From positions 30,465,619 to 30,529,618 of the forward strand of contig CM053330.1 of assembly GCA_028583605.1 (NCBI GenBank): a stretch of 64,000 nucleotides of DNA. The letters run 5' to 3'. The position numbers and the translations under genes are program-made. Under the pieces are notes generated by a model. The model saw only the letters and a program-made list of their open reading frames with translations. It did not search any database and was not told the origin of the DNA. How positions within the stretch are numbered: position 1 is the first letter of the stretch; each line of letters begins with the position of its first letter. This document shows positions 1-11,049 of this stretch, in pieces. Origin of the DNA: Dastarcus helophoroides. Its lineage: Eukaryota; Arthropoda; Insecta; Coleoptera; Bothrideridae.

Positions 1-539
1 CTTTTTGATCATCCATATTTGATGCCATTTCTCTTTCTCATTTTTATTTTATTTTCAAGGGGGGATCCATAGAACCACGAGCACACATGGATCCTACAGT
101 GCTACATTTGGTCTTTGTGCCCACCATCATAAAAAAATTCCTCGTACTTTTTTTACTTTCGTCTTCCACTTACTACTTTCCGTTTTCTCTGTTTAAGTAT
201 CTACCTTTGGCGTCCTTCTTATTTGTATTTTGCATTTTATTTTTTACTTTCGCCTTTCTGATCCCCTTTACCCATTCTTCTTCTTTAATTCCTCATCTTT
301 TGCTGCATCTTGTTCTTATTGTGCTCGCCTTCCTATTTGACCTTTTTCTCCTCATGCTTCTTATTTCTCTGACTCTAAAGTTTCGCTTTGAGATTTATTA
401 TGGAAGGTGTATTATGGAAGTGTGACTATTTGCACGCCACCCATTTTTCATCAAGAAGACGAAATTCATTCACAATTTAGCTATTTTAGTTATTTTTAGC
501 TATTTTAGCCATATCTAATTCTTTTTTTATTTGTTTCAG
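1..539. other. Pyrimidine-rich low-complexity DNA, no gene seen
   Basis: This stretch is T- and C-rich on the plus strand. Its open frame at 87-425 is made almost entirely of Phe, Leu, Ser and Ile, as expected from low-complexity DNA, so I do not treat it as coding. The last part (about 470-539) becomes a typical polypyrimidine run with an AG at 538-539, which could be the 3' splice site of the candidate micro-exon that follows. Confidence 0.5.
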
Positions 540-572
540 GTATGTGTCCAGCTCATACAAAAGAGTTCATTC
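540..572 (+). CDS. Candidate 33-bp micro-exon, possibly of the Nova/pasilla gene
   Basis: A strong polypyrimidine tract and AG (538-539) precede a 33-bp segment followed at once by a consensus donor GTAAGT (573-578). The segment contains ATG at 542-544 and reads MCPAHTKEFI plus one base. It is symmetric, phase 1 at both ends. Its final C would join the first two bases of the KH exon at 50410 to give Arg and continue into GDGTHHFKV. It could therefore be an alternative start exon or a cassette exon of the KH gene. This is inference: the fit rests on splice consensus and phase only, the distance is about 50 kb, and a chance match in such AT-rich DNA is possible. Confidence 0.35.
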
Positions 573-1606
573 GTAAGTAGTTTCTCTATTTAGTTTGTAA
601 AACTCCAATTAAATTATTTCATTTGGTAGAACTCACAATGCTATAAATAACCTGTTCTAACAACCATAAAGACAGAGTAGTATTTAAAATAACTTGAAAA
701 ACTTATGGATCAACAAAAAAAAGGAAAAAAAACTCTAATTGAATTGAGAATTTCATGAAGAAGATTATGAAAGACATGACCCTTCACTGCTGCATTGTTC
801 GGCGCCAAAAGTTTTTTTTTTGGTGTTGATATCCACAGATACAAGTTTCTCAAAAAAAAAATCGTACGAATCAAAGAGAACACCAACTTTTATACAAATT
901 AGTAAAGTATTAGCTTGAGATTTTTTTGTGGAATGGACCAGTCCTTGGTAATCTCTGAAATCAAGAAAAATTAAAAAAAAACAAAAAGGGTAAGTGTTGT
1001 TGGGTTTTTTTGATTTTTTTTGGTCTAAGGAAACAAGATTTGTAAAACAATTTTAGGAAATTTTCATCATCAAAAAAATGAAGATTTATCCATTTAGCCT
1101 TTTTTTAGACAACCTTTATTTCCATTTACTCGTTTTTTTATTTGTATAGTTTTTACTTTTTTTTCGTCTTATTCTCCTTATTCTCCCTCTAATTCATCCT
1201 CTTGTTTCCTCTTTTGTCCTTCTTTCTTTCCTCTTTTAGTAATTACGCTCGAATATTTCTAAACAATCGAGATCTCTTGATTAAAATGCTAAGTTTAAAA
1301 CCAGATTTTCAAAATTTCGAAAACAAGAGAGGAAAATTATCTTTAAAAAAATTCAAAAGTTAATAAATTGTAATTTCGACAGTCACCGAATGTCAGCTTA
1401 AACGGTCACATGTCTTCAAAAATTCATTTAAATTTTTGAAAATACACCGGTTACTTCGAGAAAAAACTTCAATTTTCAACTTTAAAAATTTTCAACTTTA
1501 AACTCTCAAAATTTTGCATTGACTGATTAAAGAAAAAAAATCGAAACCTAGAATAGAAATATCTAGATCTAAATTAAAGTCAAGGTTCTTCAAATAATTG
1601 ACATTT
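573..1606. other. AT-rich non-coding DNA with a decayed foldback copy
   Basis: There is no supported gene. A diverged member of the foldback family lies at about 926-1058. A T-rich tract at 1090-1250 and A-rich sequence at 1250-1600 fill the rest. Confidence 0.5.
926..1058. repeat. Foldback repeat, strongly diverged copy
   Basis: The end resembles the family terminus (GTGGAATGGACCAGTCCTTG at about 928-948), then AAGAAAAATTAAAAA, a GTTGTTGGGTTTTTT stretch and an ACAAGATTTGTA tail. The order of blocks matches better-preserved copies, but most of the stem has decayed. It may be the oldest copy in the window. Confidence 0.4.
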
Positions 1607-1733
1607 CTGGTATAACCGCTGATGATGCTGTAATGCGCAACCTGGTCCGGTGTTAGCAAATGTTTATCGAAAACCTTGTGAATTTTTTAAAATTTTGTTG
1701 CGTTTTTATCGTTAATAAAGTTTAATAGTTATG
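1607..1733 (+). repeat. Dispersed repeat of about 125 bp with hammerhead-like core, copy 1
   Basis: Three copies of this repeat lie in the window (here, 7947-8072 and 43995-44117), all in the same orientation. They share a start near GGTATAACCG, a middle GGTCCGGT, and a tail ATCGTTAATAAAGTTTAATA. In this copy ACCG (1615-1618) and CGGT (1648-1651) can pair as a stem. Between them lie CTGATGA (1619-1625), a short GC-closed hairpin (1627-1636), GCAA in place of GAAA, and ACC-T-GGT-C. That is the order of a type-I hammerhead ribozyme. The repeat family is seen directly; the ribozyme reading is inference. Confidence 0.6.
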
Positions 1734-2099
1734 TCAAGATTCTTGGAAAAGAGTAAAAAAAATAACTTGGAATCCTGAGGAAAAAAACATTAAAATAAAT
1801 AACAACAAGAAATTTTTAAAATTTCATTCTCGAATTTTACTTCCAAACACGAGATTCGATTGAAATTTAAAAATATTAGAAACAAACTTCAAAATTAAAA
1901 CATTTTAAATGTTAAGGGTAAAGGCGAAGTTCAACGAAAATATCGTAAAATAAAGTTTAAAAATTCTGTTTATTTCGAATTTCAAACTCGAAACTTAAAT
2001 AACTCTTATAATTTCAAGAACGAAGTCCAACATTCGAATTGAAATTGATTTTTCCAGTGTTCGAATTTTTTGGAGACTAAATTTGATATTTCTATATTA

Positions 2100-2830
2100 A
2101 TTCTTTCTCTGTTTCCTTTTCTTATTTTTTCTCAATTCCATTTTTTTTGCTGCACTTTACTTTCTCAGGTTCACTGTTGTCTGTCTTTTTCTCTTCTGTC
2201 TTTTTTTTTCACCATCGTCTTCTTATTATTTCTCTTTATCACTTTTCCCTTTCTACTTTTTCTCTTCCGTCTTTTAACCATCGTTTTCTTATTATTTCTC
2301 TTTATCACCTTTCCCTCTCTATTTTCTCTTCGTCCTCTTTTTATGCTGCTGCTCGCATTTCTCTTCATTTTCCTGCTTCTTTATTTGTATATCACCTTTT
2401 CTTCCTCTTTTTCGTCCCATTCTGTGTCTTATTTATTTTCGTGTTTTTTGTTATTCTTCGCTTTCGTCGGCTTCTTTTCCTTCATCATTATATCCTATTT
2501 TTTTAAACTATTCTTCTTCTTCGTCCTCGCCGTTTCCTTTTTTCAATGTTTCCTCTGTATCCCCTTTTTTTAATCTTTCTTCGTCCTCTTCTGTCTCATA
2601 CTTATTGTCGTCGTTTTACTTATTCTTCTTACTTACCGGTTTTTCCTTTAATTTCTCTTCTTCCTCCTTTTTGTGCTACTTGTTCAAAATTTCACACAGG
2701 GTCAAAGACCTAAAAAGGCTTCCATCTCATACACACTGTCATGGTTTTATTTATTCTTCTTACTTACCGTTTTTTTCTTCTTCCTTTTTTTTCTTCTAAT
2801 TGTTTAAAATTTCACACAGGGTCAAAGATC
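2100..2830 (+). repeat. Pyrimidine-rich tract with two tandem duplications
   Basis: The plus strand is almost pure T and C. A unit beginning ACCATCG is repeated at about 2211 and 2278 (period about 67 bp). A second unit ending in TTTCACACAGGGTCAAAGA recurs near 2690 and 2809 (period about 119 bp). Open frames on both strands here encode only Phe/Leu/Ser-rich or Lys/Arg-rich peptides and are explained by composition. Confidence 0.6.
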
Positions 2831-3820
2831 ACATAAACTGAGTTTCATCGGTGACCACTTTCACGGAAAGACTATTTTTATAAAATTTGGAATAAGAAGT
2901 AAATAACAATTTTTTTTTAGATTATGTGTATTTCAGCATCTTTCGCATTATTATCTTCTTCCTTCTCTTTTTCCTTTTAAATCTGCAGGTATGACCTAAA
3001 GTCGGTCGGTTAGATCCAGATTTTTGCAAGATATCCGTTCACAATTGCGTAAAAATCCGATCACAACTAATTGAAATTTTCGGAAAAATACTTCCTCAGC
3101 TAACTCAGCTTACTGTTAATTTTTCAATGTCCAGGTTTCGGTAAAAAACTTACGTAAAATTTTGAAAAAAGTCAGATTTTGAAAAAGTCAAAATTTTGTA
3201 CAAAATACGATTTAGAAAAAAAATGCTCGAGATCTTCAATTTATAGTGAAAATCTGAAGGAGGTCGAAAATAGTCAAGATTTAAAATAAAATCTTGAGAA
3301 AAAACTCTCTAAATATTTTGGAAAAAACGACGTTTTTAAAGAAAATGACGTTTTAGGTTAAAATGTGGAAATTATAGTTAAGCAAACTGCAGGATTTCGA
3401 TAATTTTTAATTTTTTTTTTGTTTTTGGAAAAATGTCGAGTTTCAAGTTGAATTTTCGAATAATTCCATACACACAATTACAGACATAATTAAAATTAGA
3501 GCTAAAGAACAATTTTCTTGAAATTTCTTTTTATATTTTTACCTAAAATCCGGCGATATTTAGTCCTATTTATTTTGCATAAAACACACCCCCTTTTTAA
3601 ATGTCACATTTTGCATAAAATATTTGGAAAAACATTAGGATATCTAAAGGAAAAATTTTCAAAATTTCAAAGGTTGACCGTAAAATATAGAGATCGCATT
3701 CAAACAAACTTTGGAATTTCTAAAATAATTTTTTTAACGTCGATTTTTAAACTGGAAATTTGGGAAATAACTCGCAATTAGTTCTAAAAAAAAAAATCAC
3801 GTAAATGTTCTGCAAACAGT
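2831..3820. other. AT-rich degenerate DNA, no gene seen
   Basis: This is A/T-rich sequence with scattered AAATTTCG-like words. The 87-codon open frame at 3518-3781 has no recognisable domain, and its composition follows the surroundings. Confidence 0.4.
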
Positions 3821-4140
3821 GACCTGCTTGTTTGCTTACACCGTACATCTTGGTTGTAATTCTCAGCACTATTTGCTTTAATTAGCATGTATCAAAAATG
3901 TTTCTCATAAGGTACAGTCGAAAGTTAGTTACAACTTACTCAGTGAAGGTAGTTAAGTATTTATGTAACTAACTAATAGCTACACAAGTAGGAAGTGTTT
4001 ACAACTACCTTACCATACTGATGAGGCCAAGCAAGATTGATACCGGTCTATGGTTGTGGTTGTAAATACTTTCAACTTTTAGCACGTTCGTACTATTTCA
4101 TTACAGAACATTAAATTTATTGTATTTGTTAAGTTTGGCG
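3820..4140 (+). repeat. Dispersed repeat, forward copy
   Basis: The block at about 3985-4127 (TAGGAAGTGTTTACAA, then CATACTGATGAGGCCAAG, GGTTGTGGTTGTAAATA, TTCATTACAGAACATTAAAT) reappears inverted at about 10905-11045 with moderate divergence. A related fragment (GCTTGTTTACA..GTACATCTT) occurs at both 3830-3860 and 4172-4205. No coding capacity was seen, so it is probably a non-autonomous transposon remnant of unknown class. Confidence 0.55.
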
Positions 4141-6420
4141 AGACAATCCTATGATAAAAGTGTGGTCTTTGTAAGCTTGTTTACATTGTACATCTTCGTT
4201 TTAATTCTGAAAATGTCTTTTTTTTTATTTTTACGTAAAAACCATCGGTAATTAGTCCACATTTTTTTTGCATAAAAGCGCGCCTACAACTAAACACCTA
4301 AATGCTTTTGTTTATCAAAAAAATAATATCCAAGTTGGCGATGACCATAGTTTTCTCTATGGACCAATAGTTGGCGGTAGTCTAAGAGTCACACGCTTGA
4401 CCTTCGTTAATTCTTTAGTACTTACTTGTCGGAACATTTGTTAGCATTCGAGTTGGATATACCAAACTGACCAGAGCTAACAAGATTGAAACCGGTCTTT
4501 GGTTTCCAAACTTCCAATCTAATAATTGTTCAAACTTATTGGTCTGTGCATTAGAAGAAAATAGTAGATATTTCTGGAAGGCGACATGAAAATTCCCAAT
4601 TTTTAGAGCAAATTTCGTCCTCAGCTAAAGGCAACTTCTTCGAGAAAAATGATGTTTTAAAGATTCCGAAAGGCGCAGATTAAAAAAAAACATTAATTAC
4701 GGTATCCTATACAAGAGTTTTTTTTTTCAAAAAACAGTGTTAATTAGAGATTTAAGTCAAGATTTCGACAAAGAAAACAAAATTTCGTAAAATTACCAAA
4801 TAAATTTCTTCTATAAATTCCGATGTTCTTATTCATTAGCTTGTTTATCTTTCTTTTCTTTTTCCTCTTTGAAATTTCGGGAAAAAACTTGGAATAACCA
4901 AACGAAATTTTGTCAAGATTTGGAGCTGAAATCGAATTTTGGTAAAAAAAACTTGAAATTGTTAAATAAAATGTATTGAAATTTCGAAGTTTAGAGTTAT
5001 GAAAGTGGAATTTATAATCTTTGCAGTTTAATTTAAAATGCGATTTAATAACCGAAAATCAAACTTCGGAATTTTTAAAGCTAAATTTTCCTTTAAATTT
5101 CAAAGTTTTATATAAAATCTGATCGAAATTATTTACATAAAATTCGTGCAACTTTTACATAAAAATTCGCCAGGCTTAATTAAGATGTTTGGGGAAAAAT
5201 GCTACAAATGCAATTTTTAGCGTCGAGAAAATCGTCGAAATTTCGAATAAATATTTGATATAAAAAAATCCAACATTTTAATAGAAAAATTGACCCTCAG
5301 CTGAATGCGATTTTTATCTAGCAATAAGTCTTAATTACGGAAGAAAATTTGCAATTACCAAACAAAATAATCTTGAAATTGCCAAACAAAATTTACTGAA
5401 ATTTCGAGTTTAAAGTTGAAATGTGGATATTAAAGTTGAACTTAGAATGTCAACATTTCAAGTTTAAAAAAGTTGATCGATTTTCAGAATTTTTCGAGGA
5501 ATTTTTAGAACAAAATGTTTCTATAAATTTCGAGTTTTTACATAACATTTGTTCGTATTTGATTGAGATTTTTTACTTATAAAAAAACGTCCACTGTTAA
5601 ATGCCACCCGATCAATGATTTTAGCAAAAGAATTCGTCCACAGCTAATTAAACTTTTGCAACAAAGTGCTACCCCGATTAAAGGTCGAATTTTATCGCGA
5701 GAAATGTGAAGCATTTGAAGAAAAACCTAATTCCTTCACAAAAAATGTTGCTAATGTTTCGTGTCTGAAGTCGAAATTTTCAGGAAAAACTTCGAAATTA
5801 TAAAATATATAAATATCATTTTTGAACGAAAATTGGACCAGGGTTAAGATATTTGGACAAAACGCTTTTTTAGCTAAATATGCACTTTTTGGTGGCCAAA
5901 AAAACCATCAAAATTTCGAGAAAAAATTTTATAAGAAAATCCGAAATTTTTAATGAAAAATTCGTCCCCAGTTTCGGGACAAAGCTTGGAATTACCAAAT
6001 AAAATTTTCTGAAATTTCGAATTGATTTGAAAATGATGAAAAAAAGACTTTGAAATTGATAGAAAATTTCCGGTTTAATGACGCAATGCGGATATTTAAC
6101 TCGAACGTCGGAATTTATTTAAAAACATTGGTATTTAAAGTTTAAATGTGGTCCATCAAATTATGGATCTTTCCGAGAAATTTGTAAAATAAAAGTTTTC
6201 TCAAAATTTCGGGGTTTTGGAGAAAATGTGTTCATATTTGAGGTTGATTGTGCATAAGACCGGTCCAATGTCATATTTTGCCTAAAAATCCGACCGATAA
6301 TTTTTGGGGAAGAATTCTCTTTAATCTCATTTGAGTAATGATTTGTCTCTGAATTGTCGTTGTTCAAAGTAAAAAAGCTATTTTTAAGTTTGGTAACCAA
6401 TGTAATAATGATGGTTGTTA
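4140..6420. other. A-rich degenerate array, no gene seen
   Basis: After a short mixed part (4140-4510), the sequence is a loose A-rich array of words such as AATTTCGAG, AAAATTCG and GGAAAAA with irregular spacing. It resembles the arrays further downstream but is more diverged. No gene was found. Confidence 0.45.
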
Positions 6421-7440
6421 ATTTTTTTTCAGTTATTCATCTGGTCCCATTGTAATTTATATGTAGTTGTTAACGAATTCCTGATTTATCAATAGTTTCT
6501 CACTCCAGATACTATAGTTAATGAAAAATATCGAACTAAACAACGTACACTATTAATCTGTAATACAACTCTAATGCAACACGAGAAGACTTCATTATAC
6601 GCCCTAGAATTATTACCACTCGAGTCAAGTTGCTAAATTAATGTGCCAATCAAAACATTAAAACTCAGCTTTCCCCTAATTAATGAACGTTCCGAGGAGA
6701 ATTCGTATTTGATCTTTCATTCAAACAATTACTGCATCAAGGTAAATATTTTTCCGAAGTAAATCGAATCAAGTGTTCCTGATGGCTAACGCCATTAAGC
6801 TCGGAAAAATTACGCCCTTGCGCCAATTAAAATCATAATTTGGCGTTAAATTCCCCCACGCTTTCGAAACTTATTTCGCCGGGCAAAAAAACTACCATGT
6901 TATTAACTGGGCACTCGTGTGTTCGTGTCGTATTGTAATGAAATTTGTTTGGTTTGCGCCAAAGTCTGTTTTCGACATTAAGCATTAATTATAATGACAT
7001 TTTAAAAATATGTTGCCGCAATTACGTAACTTGGACATGGCTTGAAAGAAAACCTACGTAACTGTTCCATACTTCACTGGGTCAAGGCCCAGAGATTCAT
7101 CTGCTAGTCAAAAATAATGATGCATTAAGCTTGGTAATTTCTTATTTTGTTTTGATGTTGTTTATATAATTTAGTTATAAAGACAAATAATAAAAATTCC
7201 TCATAGATTTCGGGCACCTTGAGAAACGAATGAAGGCTGTATAAATGACGCAACCGCTTAAGAATTATTAATTACAAAATTTTATGGAAATATTACTTCC
7301 TTCTAAAGTCAGTTCAATTTTAATAGGTTTTTTGAAGTTTTGTTCATTGACTTTGTATTTTTGGCAAATTAGACTCACCACATTATTAATCAACATAATA
7401 TGTCATAATAAAACAACATGCGCGTGATAACTTCAAAGCG
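6420..7440. other. Higher-complexity island, candidate conserved non-coding DNA
   Basis: This stretch lacks the low-complexity arrays around it and has mixed composition. Several homeodomain-type cores (CCTAATTAATGA at 6676, CATTAATTATAATG near 6982) lie amid non-repetitive sequence. No open frame of note was seen. An intronic regulatory element is possible, but that is inferred only from the contrast in complexity. Confidence 0.3.
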
Positions 7441-7446
7441 CCCAAG

Positions 7447-7775
7447 TGTTACAGCTTGTAACATCATGTTACAGCTTGTAACATCATGTTATAGCTTGTA
7501 ACATCTGTTAGAATGCCGGAAATAGGACCAACTTTTCAGAAGAAAATCAAAAACACTTTAATATTATCAGTTAAAAAATATATAATCTTTAAAGTATCGA
7601 AATCGAGCACGACCTTTTAACAGGAACACTGGATGATGTGTATCCCTTCTTCCACGTAAACAAAGGCTCCATTTCGTCGCCTGGGCATTTCTTTTATTGC
7701 TTTCGATTTCTTGAAGTTGTTACACATCATGTTATAGCTTGCAACATCATGTTACGCCAATGTAACAGCTTGTAT
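7447..7775 (+). repeat. Short palindromic tandem repeat
   Basis: A 20-bp unit ATCATGTTACAGCTTGTAAC occurs about three times between 7447 and 7507, with small changes. Two more partial units lie at 7725-7775. Each unit contains the near-palindrome GTTAC-AGCTT-GTAAC. The units are contiguous, with no unique spacers. Confidence 0.65.
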
Positions 7776-7946
7776 TCACCAGATCTGGCGACCACAGATT
7801 GTTATTGGTCATATTTGTAGAATTCTTACAGAACAACACCTCTAATTGATGCTTTGAACGACAATTCGTATTAGACGGAATATTCGTACGAGTCTGTGAT
7901 CCACAGATCCACAGAGCTTGTTAGCATAACAACGGCTAAACAAATT

Positions 7947-8072
7947 GCTGGTATAACCGCCGATTATACATTAATGAGGAACCGGGTCCGGTATTCGCAA
8001 ATATTTATCGAAACATTGTGGAATTTTCAATATCTGTTGCTTTTAAATCGTTAATAAAGTTTAATAGTTATG
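7947..8072 (+). repeat. Dispersed repeat of about 125 bp, copy 2
   Basis: This copy has the family start GCTGGTATAACCGCC, the middle GGGTCCGGTATTCGCAAATA and the tail ATCGTTAATAAAGTTTAATA. The hammerhead-like core is decayed: CCGATTA replaces CTGATGA and GGAA replaces GAAA. The ACCG/CGGT pair that would form stem I is still present. Confidence 0.6.
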
Positions 8073-8089
8073 AATAGTAAATTAGGTTA

Positions 8090-8900
8090 AAATGGCGTCT
8101 ATATTTTTTCAAGCTAAATTCGAAAATAGCAGCCTCAGGAAATAATTTTTTTCGAAATTTCAATTTTAAAACTTTCGTCCAGTTTTTAAAATTCCGACTC
8201 TTCTTTTTTGAACATTTTGATTTTGTATTTTAACAATTTGGACTTTTTCTAAGGTTTTGACTTTTTTTTAACTAAGATTTTTCTGAAGAATCCGGCTTTC
8301 TTTGAAACTTTCGACTTTTTCAAACAATTGATTCTTCACTTATTTTTAAATTATTTTTTAATTTCGACTTTTTTGAAAATTTTGGTTTCAAAATCACAAA
8401 AATTTTCTATTTTTATTAAAATTTAAACATATTCGCAACATTTTGAAATTTCTTTTGAAAGTTTCAAATCGACAAGTATTTCGACCAATTTTGACTTTCG
8501 ATTTGTTGAATATTTCGATTTGTTGAATATTTTGATTTGTTGAATATTTCGATTTTTTTTTTGAAAATTTAAATTTAACCTTATTGTACATTTCAACTCT
8601 TTTCATTATCTTGACTTTTTTACTTCCTCTTTTTTTTTAATTTGGACTTTTTTGAAATTTACGAATTTTTTTGAGAATTTCGACCTTCCAATATAGACTT
8701 TTTTAAACATTTCTGCCCTGTTTTATCGAGAGATCCATTTTTGAGAAATTTGAACTCTTTTTAAAGTTTTGCTCTTTCGCGAAGTTTTGAATTTATTTTC
8801 AAAATTACATTTTTCTAACAATTTAAATTTTTAAAAAATTGCAAAATTTTTCAATATGTTAAGGTTTGAAAATGTGGACTTTTGAGATGTAACGAATGTT
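8090..8900 (-). repeat. Degenerate motif array, T-rich on plus strand
   Basis: Loosely periodic TTTCGACTTTTTTGAAAA-type words, about 20 bp apart, fill this block. Read on the minus strand they are the same GTCGAAATTTTC-type words found elsewhere on plus. A local triplication of ATTTGTTGAATATTTCG lies at about 8500-8555. No gene. Confidence 0.55.
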
Positions 8901-8929
8901 GGTTTTCCCACATTTATGAATGCGAATAC

Positions 8930-10012
8930 GAATGTAGGCACTTGAAGAATTTTGAAGGAAAAGTCCTAATTTCCAGAATAAATTGGAAAAACACCAGTTT
9001 CCAAAAATATTGCTCTTACAATTTTTATTTTCATTTAAATTTTGAAATAATTTATAGGAAATATTTTCCTCCAAATTTCGTGAAAATATGACCAAAATTT
9101 TCATGTTTTTATTAACATTTTCATTTAATTTTAGAAAAATAAACAAATTTTCAGAAACAGTCGAGTTTTGGATAAAAAGCTCAATTTTAAGTAGAAATTT
9201 TTAGAAACATAAGACGTTAGTTGAAACCTTGTCAATGAGACGACTTTTCAGAAATATATTGAAGTTTCCGCACAGTCAAAATTTCGAAAAAAAATGCCAA
9301 AATTCTTATGAAATATTTAAAATTTCCTCTAAAGACCAATTTTGATAAAAAAAGTATAATTTTAAGTATAAAGTCGTAATTTAGGAAAAGACCAATAATT
9401 ATAATAAAAAATACAGTTTTGGGATAAATTCTGAATATTCAGGAAATCAAATCAAGCTGATCCTTTGGAAAAACTTGATTAATAATGAAATTTTGAGAAA
9501 AATACGATTTTCGAGGTAAAAATCCAGTTTCGAAAATGATTCGAAAAAATAAAATAAAATATCGACATTTTGAGAGAAAAATCGAAATTTCTAAAAAAAA
9601 CTCGTAAAAATTCGAATTTTTCCAGAGAAAATCAAATTTTGTCAAAATTTCAAAAAAAGGGCGAATTTTGAAAAAAATTTTACCAGAAAAGTCGAAATTT
9701 TAAGAAAAAGAATCAACATTTCTCGACTGAATATTTATTTTTTAACGACTGCCTGAGTGAAGAACAAACTCCCTCCCTCCCAATAAAAATTAAAATAGTA
9801 TTCGATAATTACTATTCCAAGCATTGTTAATTTTCTAGCAAGTAATGGACCAAATTTCAGGCAACAGGTAAAGTTTGACAAATAAGCTGAAATTTACAAA
9901 AAGGTGAATTAAGAAAAATCAGAAAAAAGTCCAATTTTCAGAAATGGCGAAACTTAAAGAAAAACGTACGAATTTTCGGATCAAAATTTAAAATTTTAAG
10001 AAAGATTTGTAT
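8930..10012 (+). repeat. Degenerate motif array, A-rich on plus strand
   Basis: The motif polarity flips near 8930: the plus strand now carries GAAAAAA..GTCGAAATTTT-type words. Short open frames here are Lys/Phe/Asn-rich and track composition. Confidence 0.5.
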
Positions 10013-10013
10013 T

Positions 10014-10275
10014 TCAATTTTTGAAGATAACCAAGGACCAGTCCGTTGCATCAAAAAAAATATTGATCTTTTCTAAAAATTTCATTTCTACTAAACATTT
10101 CAATTCATTTCAATTTCCTCCTTCTTTTTGAAAATCTTTAGTTTTTTTAAAATTATGATTTTTTTGAAATACAATTCTTATCCCCTGAAACCAGGAAAGA
10201 TTAAAAAACACAACAAAGGTTGCTCTAACGCGTTTCGATAACCAACCTATCATCTTCAGAGAGATTCTGAGAATT
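10014..10275. repeat. Foldback repeat, rearranged copy
   Basis: The right terminus (GATAACCAAGGACCAGTCCG) lies at about 10025-10060. A left-arm block (CCCCTGAAACCAGGAAAGAT to CATCTTCAGAGAGAT) lies at 10182-10270. The two halves are out of the usual order, with array sequence between, so this is either a rearranged copy or two partial copies. Confidence 0.6.
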
Positions 10276-10279
10276 GATT

Positions 10280-10900
10280 TTTTTCAGAATTTCTATATCA
10301 AAATATCGACTGTTTTAAAAATTTCTGCCCTTTTTCAAGTGTCAAGAATTTTGTTTTTCAGAATTTCCATATCAAAGTATCGACTGTTTTAAAAATTTCT
10401 GCCCTTTTTCAAGTGTCGAGAATTTTGTTTTCAAAATTACATTTATTTCTTGGAAGTTTTATGGTATTTCATCTTGTTAATTTGACATGGTTTTTGAAAA
10501 ATTCAACTCTTTTTTTTAAACTTCAAATTTCCAACTTTTAAAAATTTCTGCCTTTTTAAAAATTTCCATTTTTTAATAATTCAAATTTTTGAATTTTTTA
10601 CTTTTTCTGCAGGTTTGAGTTTTTCGAAAACTTTCAAAATTTCGACTTAAGCTCAAAATTTCAACTTTATTGTAAATTTGTCTTGTTTTTGAACAATTCA
10701 ACTCTTTCAAATTTGGACTGTTTTAAAAATGTTGTTGCTTTTCCTAATATCGACCTTTTTCAAAAATGTTTCTTCCAAAATTGCTTTTTCACTTCTTTTC
10801 AAAATTTTAATTTTTTTTTTGAAAATTTGGAACTTTCAAAATATCGACTTTAATGCTTTCTCTTTTTTTTTAATCTATCTTCTATATTTATGCATTAATT
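10280..10900 (-). repeat. T-rich degenerate array with a 74-bp tandem duplication
   Basis: Two near-identical units (starting ATATCAAAATATCGACTG at about 10294 and ATATCAAAGTATCGACTG at about 10368) form a tandem duplication. The rest is the T-rich form of the degenerate motif array. Confidence 0.5.
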
Positions 10901-10904
10901 TGAA

Positions 10905-11045
10905 TTAAATGTTCTGTAATGAAACAGTGCGAACATGCTTGAAATTATTTACAACCACAACCATATTATGGTTTGGCCTTCCTTGACCTTATCAGTATGA
11001 TACGGTCATTGTAAACACTTCCAAATTTGAACTGCCTCACACAGT
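10905..11045 (-). repeat. Dispersed repeat, inverted copy
   Basis: This is the reverse complement of the block at about 3985-4127. It includes TTCTGTAATGAAACAGTGCG, ACAACCACAACCATA and CTTATCAGTATGATACGGTC. Confidence 0.55.
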
Positions 11046-11049
11046 GAAC

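Noticed and set aside
87..425. 112-codon plus-strand open frame
   Set aside because: Phe/Leu/Ser/Ile-rich translation of T/C-rich DNA, no domain, no conserved context.
2070..2573. 167-codon hydrophobic open frame that looks like a membrane protein
   Set aside because: It lies in a pyrimidine-rich tandem repeat. Three frames in the same place are open for the same compositional reason.
7447..7775. CRISPR-like array
   Set aside because: Units are contiguous with no spacers of constant length, the setting is eukaryotic, and no cas genes are present.
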